Shown in pieces: positions 1 through 11,690 of a stretch of 64,000 bases of DNA (the first letter of the stretch is position 1; each line of letters begins with the position of its first letter). The notes under the pieces were generated by a model, which was not told where the DNA came from, did no database searches, and saw only the letters and a program-made list of their open reading frames with translations. The position numbers were made by a program, and so were the translations under genes. Origin of the DNA: Phanerodontia chrysosporium (Eukaryota > Basidiomycota > Agaricomycetes > Polyporales > Phanerochaetaceae); contig MJGA01000011.1 of NCBI GenBank assembly GCA_001910725.1, positions 434,001-498,000 on the forward strand. The letters are read 5' to 3'.

Positions 1-3000
1 GCCGCGACAATCGAGGTCTCATCCCCTGCCTTCTTGTCCGGCGTCCAGTGCGCAACGCGCGCCTGTGTCAGGTGCATCTTGTCGAATACGGCCTGCGAGA
101 ACTTGTCGATGTCTCGGTCGGTGACGTCCCAGAGGTTCGCAACAAGCGTCGGGCTAAGTAGTACTGAGTCAGCACTCGACGGGCCAGGCGAAGGAGAGGT
201 GCTACGTACCACCCGGAGAGCATGTAGTTGTACGGCGTGCCGATGCGGTCGAAGTCGCCCATCTCCTTCAGCGCGCCCGACGAACAGCCCCAGAGCATCG
301 TCGCCGCGCAGCGCGGGAGGTGGCGCAGCTTGTGCGACCTGATGTACTGTTCCGCGCCGCCGTGTCCGAAGTATCTAACCGAGCATCGTCAGCACGGTTC
401 AGCGACGAACGAGGGTAAACGACGTACATCACTAGGTCCTTCCGTGTCAGGGCATTCGAGAACTGCAGCTCGCTCGGGGCGCGCCCGACGATCCCTTCCC
501 ACCCGACGCTCTTCATCTCCTTCAGCCACCCGAGGAAGCGACCTTCGGTGTTCTTCAGGTCTCCGCTTGGGTTCAGCACGTAGAACGTGCTCCGCGGGTC
601 GACAACGATCCTGTCGGACGGGCCCTCCTGCGCTGCAGCGCCGTCAACGCCCATCTGGCGGCAGTACTCGAGGCGGTCCAGGAGGAAGTCGGCGCTGGGT
701 ATGCGGCTGATGCTCCTTCCGCGCAGGACAGGCAGCGACTCCCACGGGATGCCTGCGACGTTCTTGTCGAGGACGAGGAACATGTGTGCGTCCGCTTGCG
801 GGGCGAGCCGTCCGATGGCCCGCGCGCGGTGCTCCTCGAGTGCGGCGCGCAGGTCGATGACGACCTCGTCGATGTCCACCTCGTTCACCGCCACGGGCAT
901 CCCATGGAACTGGTACAGGTCGAGGATGAAGTAGACGAGGTCCGCGAGCTCCTCGTCGCGGCACTGGGGCGAGAGCGAGGCAAAGCACTCGAGCAACGCA
1001 TCGTTGAGCCGCAGTGCGATCTTCTGCTTCTTGTCTTGCAGGCGTAGGCTGCGCTTGAAGGCGAGCTCAACTTGCGTCCGGAAGGGCTCCAGCAGGTCAT
1101 CTGGGATATCGGTAGGATCATTCAGGATGGACTGGAGAATCGTGAGCATGACGGCAAGACATCTATATGTCGAGAGATCGTTTACCTTGAAAGCACCCAA
1201 CCAACAGAACTCTATGTTATCCAGCAGAGCCTTCATGCGCTCGTCGAGCGCAGCCCTTTCAGCCCACCACGCAGCAATTGCGTCGCGGTCCTTGGTCACA
1301 TGTTGAGCTTGCCTCGTCCCCTCGTCGCTCAGACGTATGATCTCCTTCAGCTCAGCGATCGCGTCATCATAGGTAAGGAACCCTTCGTCTTCGTCGACAG
1401 TTTCCCTGCGCTCTTTCAATGGGATGCAGAAGATGAGTGGTTCACGACCTGGACGCTGTCGCGTGACGAACATCGTGTTGCGATCTTCGGTGACGCTGAT
1501 GCTGACCACCGTCCAGTGTTGTGGAAGAGCGTCCACCTGAGAAGACGCGAGGTGTGTGGCGTCGCAAATCTGGTTTCTATATTTGTTGCCGACGGTTTGC
1601 CAGTACTTCTTCAGTGCAGTCTCAGAGTCTTGCTCATCTTCAACCTCCTCGTCGGACTCGAACGATGCGAATCGGGCTCTGGGTTTCCGTTTAGGAGGCG
1701 GCATCACAGAGCCATTAGGTGTCATAACCGGCCACTGAAGGTCGTCTAACGTAGCAATATCCGGAAACTTGTGCTGGATGACCTCAAGCACTTCTCGGCG
1801 CAGGGTGATAGCAGCAGACATATCTATAGGTCGTCAGCTTAGGCTGGAAGCTTCCACTTCTAGCTAACTCACCTAGAAGGCGTGCTGCCACAATAGGGCT
1901 GTCCGCCGAAGAGCTACCCAGAGATGTCTGGAATGCTCTGACCAGAGCGAGGGAGATGGCAGCGTCGCGCACATCAAAGACTACACCGCGTCGGGCAATG
2001 AGACCGAGATCTGACCAGAATAGCCTTTCCGCATTGTTTAAGATCGCAAGGACGTCTTTGCTAGCCGTAGCAGGTCCCGCCTTCGCTCGCGTCATCCCCA
2101 TCGGAAGTGTTATGGCTATGAAGCTCGCTGCTCAGCTAGCAGGTCATCCGACAAGTTCGGAAAGGCTTACTGGACTCAGACAACGAACTCAGGAACATGT
2201 CTGCTTGGAACCGCGTGTACACGTTCTCCAGGGAAAGCTTCGCGAGTAGTGCACTCTCCTCTGCCTTTGCATCCGCGGTCGAAGACAGATTACGGAACCG
2301 TTCTAGCAGCGTGGCGTATTCTTCGCCTTCTCCGTGAAGCAGTCGGACTGAAAACAAGGGTAAGATCTCTAATTCGGAGAATCAGATGGCATTCATGACA
2401 TACTATTCTGTCGCAAGATCGCCATAAGGACACTAGGAGCAAGCGTCTCATGGGTGTTGATGACCTTGGGAGATTTCGGCGATAGCACACCCTCGAGGGA
2501 TTTGCGCGGGCTGGACCATAGTCAATGCCTACCCAGTGTTCTCGACCGTCAAAACGCACCTCGCAACCTGTCCATCAAGTGCAGCGAACATGTTATCCAG
2601 CTCTTCCAGCATGTTCATTGCTTCATCATACAGCTGCTGGGCATGCTTGCCATCGTCATGCCGCCGACTATGTTCAGCGCGTAGACGGCGGATCTCCGCG
2701 ACGTCCGGCCCAGCCGTGTCGGCCGCGAGCTCTGCGGCCTGAATGAGCGAAGCGTGACTTTCTTCGACCTGGTGTAGGTGCAAATAGATCTCGCCGATGC
2801 GCGCGAGCGCCCGTCCGACCATGGCAGGGGTGTCCAGCGACTCTGCGACGTCCTTGGCCTGCTGCGCGAAGTACTCCGCCTCTCGCGGGGACCCTCGCGC
2901 AAGGTACGCCTGCGCGAGAGCAAACAATGTGACCAGCAGTCCATGCGCGACGCGCCACTCGATGCCATCCAGGGCAGGCAGCCGCGGCATGACCTTGCGC

Positions 3001-6000
3001 GGTGTGAGCTTCTCGTTTGCTTTCGCCGGCGTCTTTGCGTCTGAGCTGGCGGCCTTCTCGAGGAACGGGTTATCTGAGTCATCTTCGGCAGGTTGGGTAG
3101 GCTCCGGCGGAACCACCTTAGACAGTGTCTCCACCGCCCTGTTCCATAGACGGAGTGATTGTAACATCGCGTTAATGGCAGCAACTGGGTCATCCTGAAC
3201 AATATTCAGCAGAAATCCGACAGGAAGCACCTTATGCTGCTTACCTTGGAATACTGAACAAGTGCAAATGTGCTCGCAGCAACTGCAGCCCTCTCGAGTA
3301 TTGTTGTGCGAAGAACAAGCTTTTGCGCTACTGGCAAGCCCTTTTCGATGTCCGGTAGGGCTTCAGACGCTGCGTACGCCTCGCAATAAGCCGAAGCACT
3401 CTTGAGGACGTTCCCAGAAACCGCGTGACACTCGGAATATCGTAAATAGAGAAGAACACGGGTTTCCTCGGACAGCCTGATTCGCTTGGACAGGCTGATG
3501 ACGCTGTGCAAGACATTTCCTGCCTTCGCTAGTTTGCCCAGGTTGATGTACTCTTGAGCAAGGTCGCACGAGATGGTCGCGTAGTCTGTCCACAGAGTGT
3601 CAGAGTAGTCCCCGGCGGCAATCTCATGTATGCGCGTACCATCAGGCCTTGTATCCAAGAACTTCTCGCAGATACGTCTCGCGACGATAAGAAGATGCAC
3701 TTTCGTGACCACTTGACCCAATAGTCCGAGTAGATGTGAACAGGATCCTAATATCCGAGGTTAAAAGGGCACAGGTAGATGGAATTAAAAGCCTTACTTA
3801 GAAGATTGAGCAAGACTGGCAGGTCGTCGACAGAGGCAGAGCCATCTCCCTCAGGCGCAGACGGCAGTGCCGCTGAAATCACGCTTGGCCGGGCTTGCGC
3901 TAGTCACGATGAGCAACGCCCCGCCTTTAAAAGACCTTTACTTACCTCTCTTCCTCGGCGTCGCAGGAACAACCGTCGCCGTCTTCGCCGTGCGTACCCT
4001 TGTCGTGCGCGCAGAAGGGAGCTTGGACACCGTCGCCGTCTTCCCGGCCGTGCGCGCACCTGCCCTCGTCCGGGTGACGCGGGGCGACTGAGCAGGCGTG
4101 ACCGACTGTCGCGGCTTCGGGGCGGAGGTGGCGAGCGCGCCCTTGAGGACCGCGCACGCCTCCTCGGCATACGCGACGACCTTCGAAAACTGCGACGTCT
4201 GAGCGGCGCGGTGGCACAGGAGCGCGAGGCGCAGCTTCAGGATCGCGCGGTAGCGCGTGCGGAAGTGCACGAGGCCTGCGTCGAGCCCGATGTCTGAGGA
4301 GGAAAGGAGTGCGTCTGCCTCGCGGCCGAGTGACTCGTAATCGACCGCATCGTGTGTATCCCGGACTGAGCAGAGTGCAAGTACTCGAGGCGTTTCAGAA
4401 TGACCCGGGCGCGGCGGATTGGCATAGACTTTGCGTCGTAGATGCGCAGAGCTGCGTCAAGGAGGAAGCGTATCGCTTTGCGTCCATTCGGCTTCCATCG
4501 ACAGTTGTCTAGGCTCTGTATCTGCCGCTCCAGCACCGCGCCTATGATGACTCTCCGCGTCGCAGGGCTGTCCGTGGTTAGAGCATCTGGAACAAAACAC
4601 TCCGCCAGGTGTGGCTTCAGGGAGACCGCCTGCGGCTCAAGCCAAAGGTCGCAGATGCCTGTGTATGTGAGGCGATCGATGATTCCAGCAACGTGCTTCA
4701 ACGGAGAGCTGCTGTCGAAGAGGGTTGAGACATTGTGCGCGGACGCAGTGTCTACGAAGCTCTGCTTCGCAAAGGGGAACGCCTTGACACAATTGACAAA
4801 CGCGCTGAAGGCCTGCTTCCGGTCGTCCATCTTCGAGTGGCAGACGCCAAGAATCTCCCAGCGGCGGTACATCTGGTCTTCAAGCTGGGCCCAAGCATCT
4901 CGCTTGTCTTCTTCGGCAGGACTCGCGGTGCGGTACATGCGCAGCGCCTTCTCGCCGAGGGCGCAGCTCTGTTCCAAGAAGCGTGAGGCATGCGCGTGTT
5001 GCGTCGCCTGGTAGAGCGTGCCTCCGAGGTTGTGGAATGCTCCCGAGAGGCATCGCAGGAAGTTCGCGAGCTGGGACGCCGCACAGGCACGCTCTTCTGC
5101 GCTGGCGAGGAGAGCTGCGGCGCGAGAGAGATGGTCGTATGCCGTCGTGTAGGACAACGGTTGCGATGTCACGAGAGTTATTCGCGCAAGAACGAAGAGC
5201 GAGTCCAAGGCTGCTGTCAGGAGGTCGTTATTGCTGGACTTTGTCTGAGCGAACTCCCAGGTCAGTTCGCTCGTAGATTCTTGTAACCAAACAACGCACC
5301 GCATCAATAGTCATCTCCACAACATCAACGCCCTTCTGCACGATGTCTTGCACCAGAGCGCGTCCACTACGATTGCCCGCTGGCAGCGTATCGAGCGCTC
5401 TCACCGCGACTCGCCGCAAACGCTCGACAGCCCGCCGTACCCTGTCTGCGTAACGCTGCTCATCGCTCTCGGTCGCGTTGCCAGACGCATACACCGCAAT
5501 GAGGAATGTCCCTGCAGCTTCGATGCTAGCTGCCGCCTCTGCCAAGCATCGCTGTGCTTCCTGGTCTGCTGAGCGCGTGTCAGGCCATATGAGGTGCAAT
5601 CAGGAGCTAGAGACCAACCTTCATCTTTAAGCGTTTCTACTACAGATGTAGCCTCCGCTAGTAGTGCACTCAGGCGGACTGCCTCTTGCTTGGTACATGG
5701 CGGCGAACTCGGTACTGAGTGCTGAGTGGACCGCTCCGGCGTAGTCGTTCGCTTTGCCTCGCTAGGAGGAGGAGTGTCTTGTACAGTGCTTGTTGGTGTC
5801 GATGGGGAAGAGTGCTTTCGTATGTGCCCAGATATACACCGCATTAGCGCAGTATCGTTCGCCTGAGGATATCTCGATCAACTCTCGAATACACAGAGAG
5901 CTATGAAGAGCCCATACCCTTCTTGCGAAATCCATCCAATACTCGCAAAACCCGATGAACCCAGAGCAGTTGAGCCACTGTTTGCGGTTTTCCTCGTCTG

Positions 6001-7269
6001 TCCTAGCGGCATGTACGCCCTCTTCCAAGGCTGCGAACGTGGATAAGACTGTCTTGGTTGCATCCGCCTTGACTTCAGCCGTCGCAGATCCACTGACAAC
6101 ATCTTTGACGTATGCCACGGTAAATTTTACAGCTTGGTCCCAGAACGTTGTAGGTCGCAAGACCGAAGGCGAGGTGTGGAGCAGAAGGCGAAGCGCGTAT
6201 ATGCGAATATTGTACATGGCCTTCGCGTCAGATGCGATACAGGCAGTTAGCCCGGACGACTTTGTGACTGCGGTGTATGCTCTTGTGAGGATGGAGTCCA
6301 TGTGCTTCGACGGGAGCGTCCTCAGGTACGGGACCCATTGCAGCAGGGTAGGGGTATTAGCAAGCGCGTTGGCAAAACTGGCCAGAGTGAGGGACGAATC
6401 AGGCGCAGTAGAAGTAAAGGTCACGTATGCGACCGCAAAGATCGAGTAGAGTAGATAGTTGGATATCAGAGTCAGTAGGATGTCGTCAGCCATGTCGGAG
6501 GGCGGGAGGGGCAGAGAGAGCGGGCCGGCTTCGCCTTCTTCCAGAGTGCAGTATAACCTGAGGAGGATGGACGGCAGTCGCTAAGAGCTTGCAGCGCGGT
6601 GTCATACTGAAGAGCACCTAAGTTAGTGGGAAGAGGATGAGAGCCTCTGTGAGCACGCACCAATTCCAGAGAGATGAGCTTCGAGACCAAACTCGAGGCA
6701 GCACGCTCCACGTCTACATCCCCTGGCTTCAGCTCCCGCAGTTCGTTGAGTGCGGCTCGCGCGGAGGCCGCATGCTGTACAGCGACAGCAGCGTGATCTA
6801 ATTGCTTCGACGCCGAGCTGCGCTGCGGGGCTTTCGCTGGGGCAGTCGAGTTCTTCCACCCAGATTCGACGATAGCAGAAAGACCCCTAGACGCAGTATT
6901 CACCGCCTGCATGGCATCTGTGCACTTTTCCTCCCGCGTCTTCTCCGGAGGTCGACTTGCGATCTTCAAGCCCTTCGCCAGATCCTTCGCAAGCCCAGCA
7001 ACTTCCGCAGACCCCTCCGCATCTTTCGCCACCCTTGTTTTCCTTACAGTCGTACGAGAAGTGGTTGCCCTAGGCGCCACCACCTCCGCAGCTTTCTGCT
7101 TGCCCTTTGGGTCGGATATCGTCAATTTCGTCTCGAACTTTGCAGTGAGCTCTTCGGTTTGCAGCGTCGCAGTACGAGTCGTCCGTGTCCTCGTCGTGAG
7201 GCGTGTCGTAGATGCAGCAGAATGCGCTGGCGGTGCCTCTTTGGCGGCCGCGGGTTTCCGGGCAGGCAT
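1..7269 (-). CDS. ESP1: Separase (peptidase C50), C-terminus cut by window edge
   Basis: Separase is the cysteine protease that cleaves the cohesin kleisin at anaphase onset. The start is the ATG at 7267-7269, giving a basic, Ala/Thr/Arg-rich N-terminus followed by a long helical region spread over several exons. The C-terminal third (exon around 428-1821) carries the family block HMFLVLDKNVAGIPWESLP and a conserved PSADFLLDRL. After an intron at 375-427 comes YFGHGGAEQY with the catalytic His (codon 362-364), then MLWGCSSG with the catalytic Cys (codon 284-286). A further intron at 154-209 leads to NLWDVTDRDIDKF, typical of separase C-termini. The last residues lie beyond position 1. The exon joins near 6490-6600 need a short intron ending in TCCTCAG to stay in frame. 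Both catalytic residues are present and I see no lesion, so this should be a functional, single-copy housekeeping gene. Confidence 0.93.
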
Positions 7270-7557
7270 AGTGGTGGACAGACAGCAGGCAGAGATTGAA
7301 CCGAGACAGGCGCCCTGACCTCGCGGACGCGTCGCTGCAAAGCGGTCACGTGGCCGTTCAGGGGCAGGTCGCGACTCGCGAGTCGCGAGGCGCGTCAGGG
7401 TCGTGTAGCACTCGATGCTGCCATGTACAAAGTTAGCGGGCGCGCAAGAAAGGGTTCCATATGATACGTGATAATACTACGGTGTACAAAGTAGAAACGA
7501 AGTCGAGACATGCACAACGGACGGAAACAGAGCATGAAAAACGACATCGGAGAGGAC

Positions 7558-8849
7558 TCAAGGCAATGGGATGGAGGCAAGAATACTCTCGTCGATACCA
7601 CCTTCCCAGTATTCATCGTCGCTATCCGCACCCGACACGCCAGGCTGCGTTTGGCTGGAATCAGGTGAGCACGGGCTGCTACGAGAGGATCCGGCGTGGC
7701 TTGTGTATTGGGATGGATTGTAGTGACTAGGCCCGGCAACGGCATTGCTGGAAGAAGGGGTGGGCTGTGAAGCGTACTTTGCGGCAGCTGCCTCGCTCTC
7801 GAGTTGTACTTTCTCAACGAGTTTCTATATGCACGTTCTGATGAGACGTTTCGGCTAATGCCAGAAGCTTAACGATGATTACCTCGACATCCTTGACGCT
7901 ATAGAAGCGCATCTCCGTCCCGGGATGATGAGGATTCGGTTTGGTCTTTGTAGGAGTCAGAGTGTCCATTTGCGCGGGAGTGAGCTAGAGCTGAGTGGTA
8001 GGTATATGCAGGCTCATGACCGCGGCGGAGTGCGTACCCCGTACCGTTCCATAGCCCTACTGCGGACAATCTCCACTTCCAGATTCTTCTCAAATTCGAG
8101 TCTCTTTGCGAGATATTTCACCTGCGAGAGCGCAAACTTCTTCATTGGATGCCTCCCGCCATGCGGGTTCGCGACGACCTCGAGAGGGCTGATCGCTTCT
8201 AGGTCAGACGGCTTCAGCTACGTGGTTGAAGCGTGTGAGCAACAAAACGTATCGCACTCTGAGCAAGTCCGCTAACGTACACCAAATTGCTGACAAGCTT
8301 GGGTTTGGGTAACCCACTCAACCTGACGTCTGTACGGGTTTGGCCGTCCAATATAGGTGCTACGACGTCTCCATGGTCCCGGCATCTCTAATTTGCGAAT
8401 CAAGCGGCCTCGGAAGGTGGGGTAGAGCAAAGGTTTGAAGTAGACGACAGGCTCCTAGGCTTAGCAACGACGTGAGGGGACCTGATTCTCCAGGAGATAG
8501 GAGAAAGGAGCTCAAGCCTCGGATGAGGCGTGGGAATACGCTTCCAAATCTGCTACCAGCAATCGCCGCACCGATGTGCGACCTGCATCCCGAACCCCGA
8601 CGTTTATCTCACCCCCAGGTATCTACGTGCCTCAAACGCACCTTCTACATGCCTGGGACTTGCGGCATGAGGGTCAGTAATGAGTGCACCCAACTCATCG
8701 CCTGCTTCCGTTGAGTGCTCATGTCCGATTTGTAGCTTCCTCCACAGACTCGTCCGAGTTGCGAGTCGGCATCGTATTGGTGGGTTGATGACGATCAGCA
8801 GGTTTAATGCCTCATATATCCGAGGTTTGTCGTTTTGTGACGTTGCCAA
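7558..8849 (-). CDS. Unrecognised five-exon gene
   Basis: I do not recognise this protein. Exons can be placed at 8613-8849, 8323-8454, 8038-8217, 7883-7984 and 7558-7824. All four introns (8455-8612, 8218-8322, 7985-8037, 7825-7882) have GT-AG ends and join in phase 0, and the reading frame stays open to the TGA at 7558-7560. The second exon encodes a basic, aromatic-rich stretch (EPVVYFKPLLYPTFRGRLIR, then RRRSTYIGRPNPYRR). The third is a Lys-rich helix (KKFALSQVKYLAKRLEFEKN). The last is Ser/Pro-rich and ends with an acidic-aromatic tail (DDEYWEGGIDESILASIPLP). The basic core would suit an RNA- or ribosome-associated protein, but that is a guess. The 5' end is the weakest part: the ATG at 8849 is simply the first in the open frame, and an earlier exon could exist. 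It lies tail-to-head next to separase, 288 bp upstream of its start. Confidence 0.6.
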
Positions 8850-9495
8850 AGGGTGCTATCTTACGCTGAAGCCTTTGCTTGATCCAATGTAGGCATCTAG
8901 CTGACATGCAAGAGACGCGAAGATCGCGACGCTATCTACACAGTCCTTTCGATCGTGTACAGCCGCATGGCCTATACGAGCAGTACCCAACACCGTCCGA
9001 CATGAAGTCGGAAGCTAGGCAGGACAGCTGCCAGGTCAAACAACAACATGTGCCGAAGTTCCTGCGTTTTTCGCCTTTCCGCGACATCGCAGCTCAGTGT
9101 CGTTGTGCAATCTTCTTCCCCACGTCCAGGATGTTTCCGATAGGCAAGTGTACGGTGAGCACTCGCCGTTGCGTGCTGTCGGCGATGGTAGTCACGCCCC
9201 CCACTCTGGACATCTCAGCCGTTTTCTGTGACATCGCCAGTCAAGTGCATGACACTGTCGATCTGCTCCGAGTCTCATCGTCGAGCGGTCTGACGTTGCA
9301 AACAGTCGCAATACTCGAAACTTTCAGGTTGGTTGGCTATATAAGCTGTAAGACCGGCCAACATGGGATACCAGTATCGTTTTGCGCAGGTGAGTGGCTC
9401 TTGTGGAATATCCCGTATTCGCCGGGGCTCATCTTAACGCAGTTACGGTGAGGACCTCTGTGACTGCGACAGTGTGAAACCGCTACACATTTTAA
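8850..9495. other. Intergenic, upstream of first GH7 gene
   Basis: The stretch lies between the divergent unrecognised gene and the first GH7 copy. The open frame at 8879-9451 on the plus strand shows no domain, no plausible protein composition and no intron structure. The only recognisable element is a TATA box near 9338. Confidence 0.5.
9338..9345 (+). promoter_or_regulatory. TATA box of first GH7 copy
   Basis: TATATAAG lies about 150 bp upstream of the presumed start of the first GH7 copy, a usual distance for fungal cellulase promoters. Its preservation suggests the promoter decayed later than, or not at all alongside, the coding region. Confidence 0.45.
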
Positions 9496-10942
9496 ATGGG
9501 TAAGATTGTGATTTCTACTACAGCGAGTCTAAGCTGAAGGCTTTACAGTCGATATACAGATTGCAACTTTCCTTTTGTTGGGCGTCGTCGGCGTGGCCGC
9601 CCAGCAGGTCGGAACCTATATTCCTGAGAACCATCCGCTTCTGGCGACGCAGAGCTGTACAGCAAGCGGCGGCTGCACTACTTCGAGCAGTAAGATCGTA
9701 CTAGACGCTAACCGGCGCTGGATCCACTCGACCCTTGGCACGACCAGTTGTTTGACTGCAAACGGCTGGGACCCGACACTCTGTCCGGACGGCATCACAT
9801 GTGCGAACTACTGCGCCCTGGACGGGGTCAGCTATAGCAGCACGTACGGTATCACGACCAGCGGCTCGGCGCTCCGCCTACAATTTGTAACGGGCACGAA
9901 CATTGGTTCGCGCGTTTTCCTCATGGCAGACGACACACACTACCGTACATTCCAGCTCCTGAACCAGGAGCTCGCCTTCGACGTCGATGTGTCGAAACTT
10001 CCCTGTGGTCTCAACGGCGCCTTGTACTTTGTGGCTATGGACGCTGATGGCGGCAAGTCTAAGTACCCAGGAAATCGTGCCGGAGCCAAGTACGGCACTG
10101 GATACTGCGACTCACAGTGTCCAAGGGATGTCCAGTTCATCAACGGACAGGTGAGCACAGTTTGATGTCTCAAGCACCCCCAGTCGCTCATCAGTTTGTC
10201 AGGCCAATGTTCAAGGTTGGAATGCCACCAGTGCTACCACGGGTACGGGATCCTACGGCAGCTGTTGCACCGAGTTGGATATTTGGGAGGCAAACAGCAA
10301 TGCTGCCGCGCTCACTCCGCATACCTGCACGAACAACGCACAGACGCGTTGCTCTGGTAGCAATTGCACCTCCAACACGGGCTTTTGCGACGCCGACGGC
10401 TGCGACTTCAACTCCTTCCGCCTAGAAACACCACCTTCCTCGGCGCAGGCATGTCCGTCGACACGACGAAGACCTTCACCGTTGTCACCCAGTTCATCAC
10501 CAGCGACAATACCTCCACAGGGAACCTCACCGAGATCCGCCGCTTCTACGTCCAGAACGCAACGTCATCCCGAACTCCGTCGTCAACGTTACAGGCATCG
10601 GCGCTGTTAACTCCATCACAGACCCCTTCTGCTCGCAGCAGAAGAAGGCGTTCATCGAGACGAACTACTTTGCGCAGCACGGCGGCCTTGCACAGCTTGG
10701 GCAGGCGCTGCGCACTGGCATGGTGCTCGCGTTCTCGATCTCGGACGACCCCGCGAACCACATGCTGTGGCTCGACTCGAACTTCCCGCCCAGCGCGAAC
10801 CCGGCGGTGCCTGGCGTTGCGCGCGGGACGTGTTCCATCACCTCGGGAAACCCCGCGGATGTGGGATTCTCAATCCGTCCCCGTATGTCTCCTTTTGAAC
10901 ATCAAGTTTGGCTCTATTGGAACGACGTTCAGGCCTGCGTGA
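9496..10942 (+). pseudogene. GH7 cellobiohydrolase-type gene, first tandem copy, frameshifted
   Basis: Family GH7 enzymes hydrolyse crystalline cellulose processively from reducing ends and are secreted. This copy has a hydrophobic leader, then [17 protein letters not shown], an intron at 10151-10202, and an intact catalytic motif [12 protein letters not shown]. It then loses frame: one base missing near 10425 (NSFRL then [15 protein letters not shown] in another frame), one near 10559 (FYVQN then [10 protein letters not shown]), and another shift at about 10860-10900 before [11 protein letters not shown] and the stop. No ATG opens the leader in frame. At the place where the second copy has ATG this copy reads ATA (9554-9556), preceded by a stop at 9530. 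A rescue by a 4-nt first exon (ATGG at 9496-9499, intron 9500-9548) is possible in frame but speculative. No CBM1 follows the catalytic domain. The GG to G losses could be sequencing errors. Confidence 0.85.
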
Positions 10943-11500
10943 ATATTGGTGTGTAACTTAGATTCGTGGTGTGGGTGGTTGCGATGCTCATATGCTCTTC
11001 AGGAGAGAAACGAAGCCGGCTTCTTATGCACAATTTTTACGGTATTAATTCTTTGCATGGCAAGACTGCGTCGTCAGCCCATGGTATCGAAAATATATCA
11101 GACATGCGTGTACACGTGTCCCGGTTGAAAGTCTGGATTTCTTTCCCAGTACGTTCCACTCGGTGCAACGCTTGTGACAACCGGAACGTTTTTCGGCGAG
11201 GATCATACTAACTCGATATACGGCAGCAAAATCCCGAGGTCAAAGCGACGCTGACTCGTCTCCCACCAATACAGGCTTGCGAAGTTATACCGCTTCCCTC
11301 TGCCCATTGGTACGAGCCCTGCTGTCATATCACAGAAGACCCTGGCCGTGATAGTTGATCAGCGATGCGGAATAACGCCCCCAGCTAGTGAGCATTATTT
11401 CCGCTACTGCCCTGCTGCCTTGTTATTGTCCAGAATACCTCTTGCGACTATGTCGATGCCTCACAGGGAGCGAAATGCGCAGCCAACGAACAGAGTTAGA

Positions 11501-11506
11501 TATAAA
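11501..11506 (+). promoter_or_regulatory. TATA box of second GH7 copy
   Basis: TATAAA lies about 185 bp upstream of the ATG at 11691. The interval 10943-11690 otherwise holds no gene and is the promoter region of the second GH7 copy. Confidence 0.45.
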
Positions 11507-11690
11507 CGTTAGTCCAGAGGATCAGGGCCATGCAGCTCCTCTCGCTTGTTCACGGTACGACAGCACATCTGAGCAAAATAGTCTCTGCCTTTCTGACCTC
11601 ACTTTTAGTGCCAACAACTGCACTCAAGGCCTGAGATTGAGACGCGATACCTATGAGGACCGCGTGTATGTAACTCTCTTCCTCTACGAT

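Noticed and set aside
8879..9451. 190-codon frame upstream of the first GH7 copy
   Set aside because: No domain, skewed composition, and it overlaps the TATA box and promoter.
11388..11690. In-frame extension of the second GH7 gene upstream of 11691
   Set aside because: The extension has no signal peptide and contains the probable TATA region; a good signal peptide starts at the ATG 11691.
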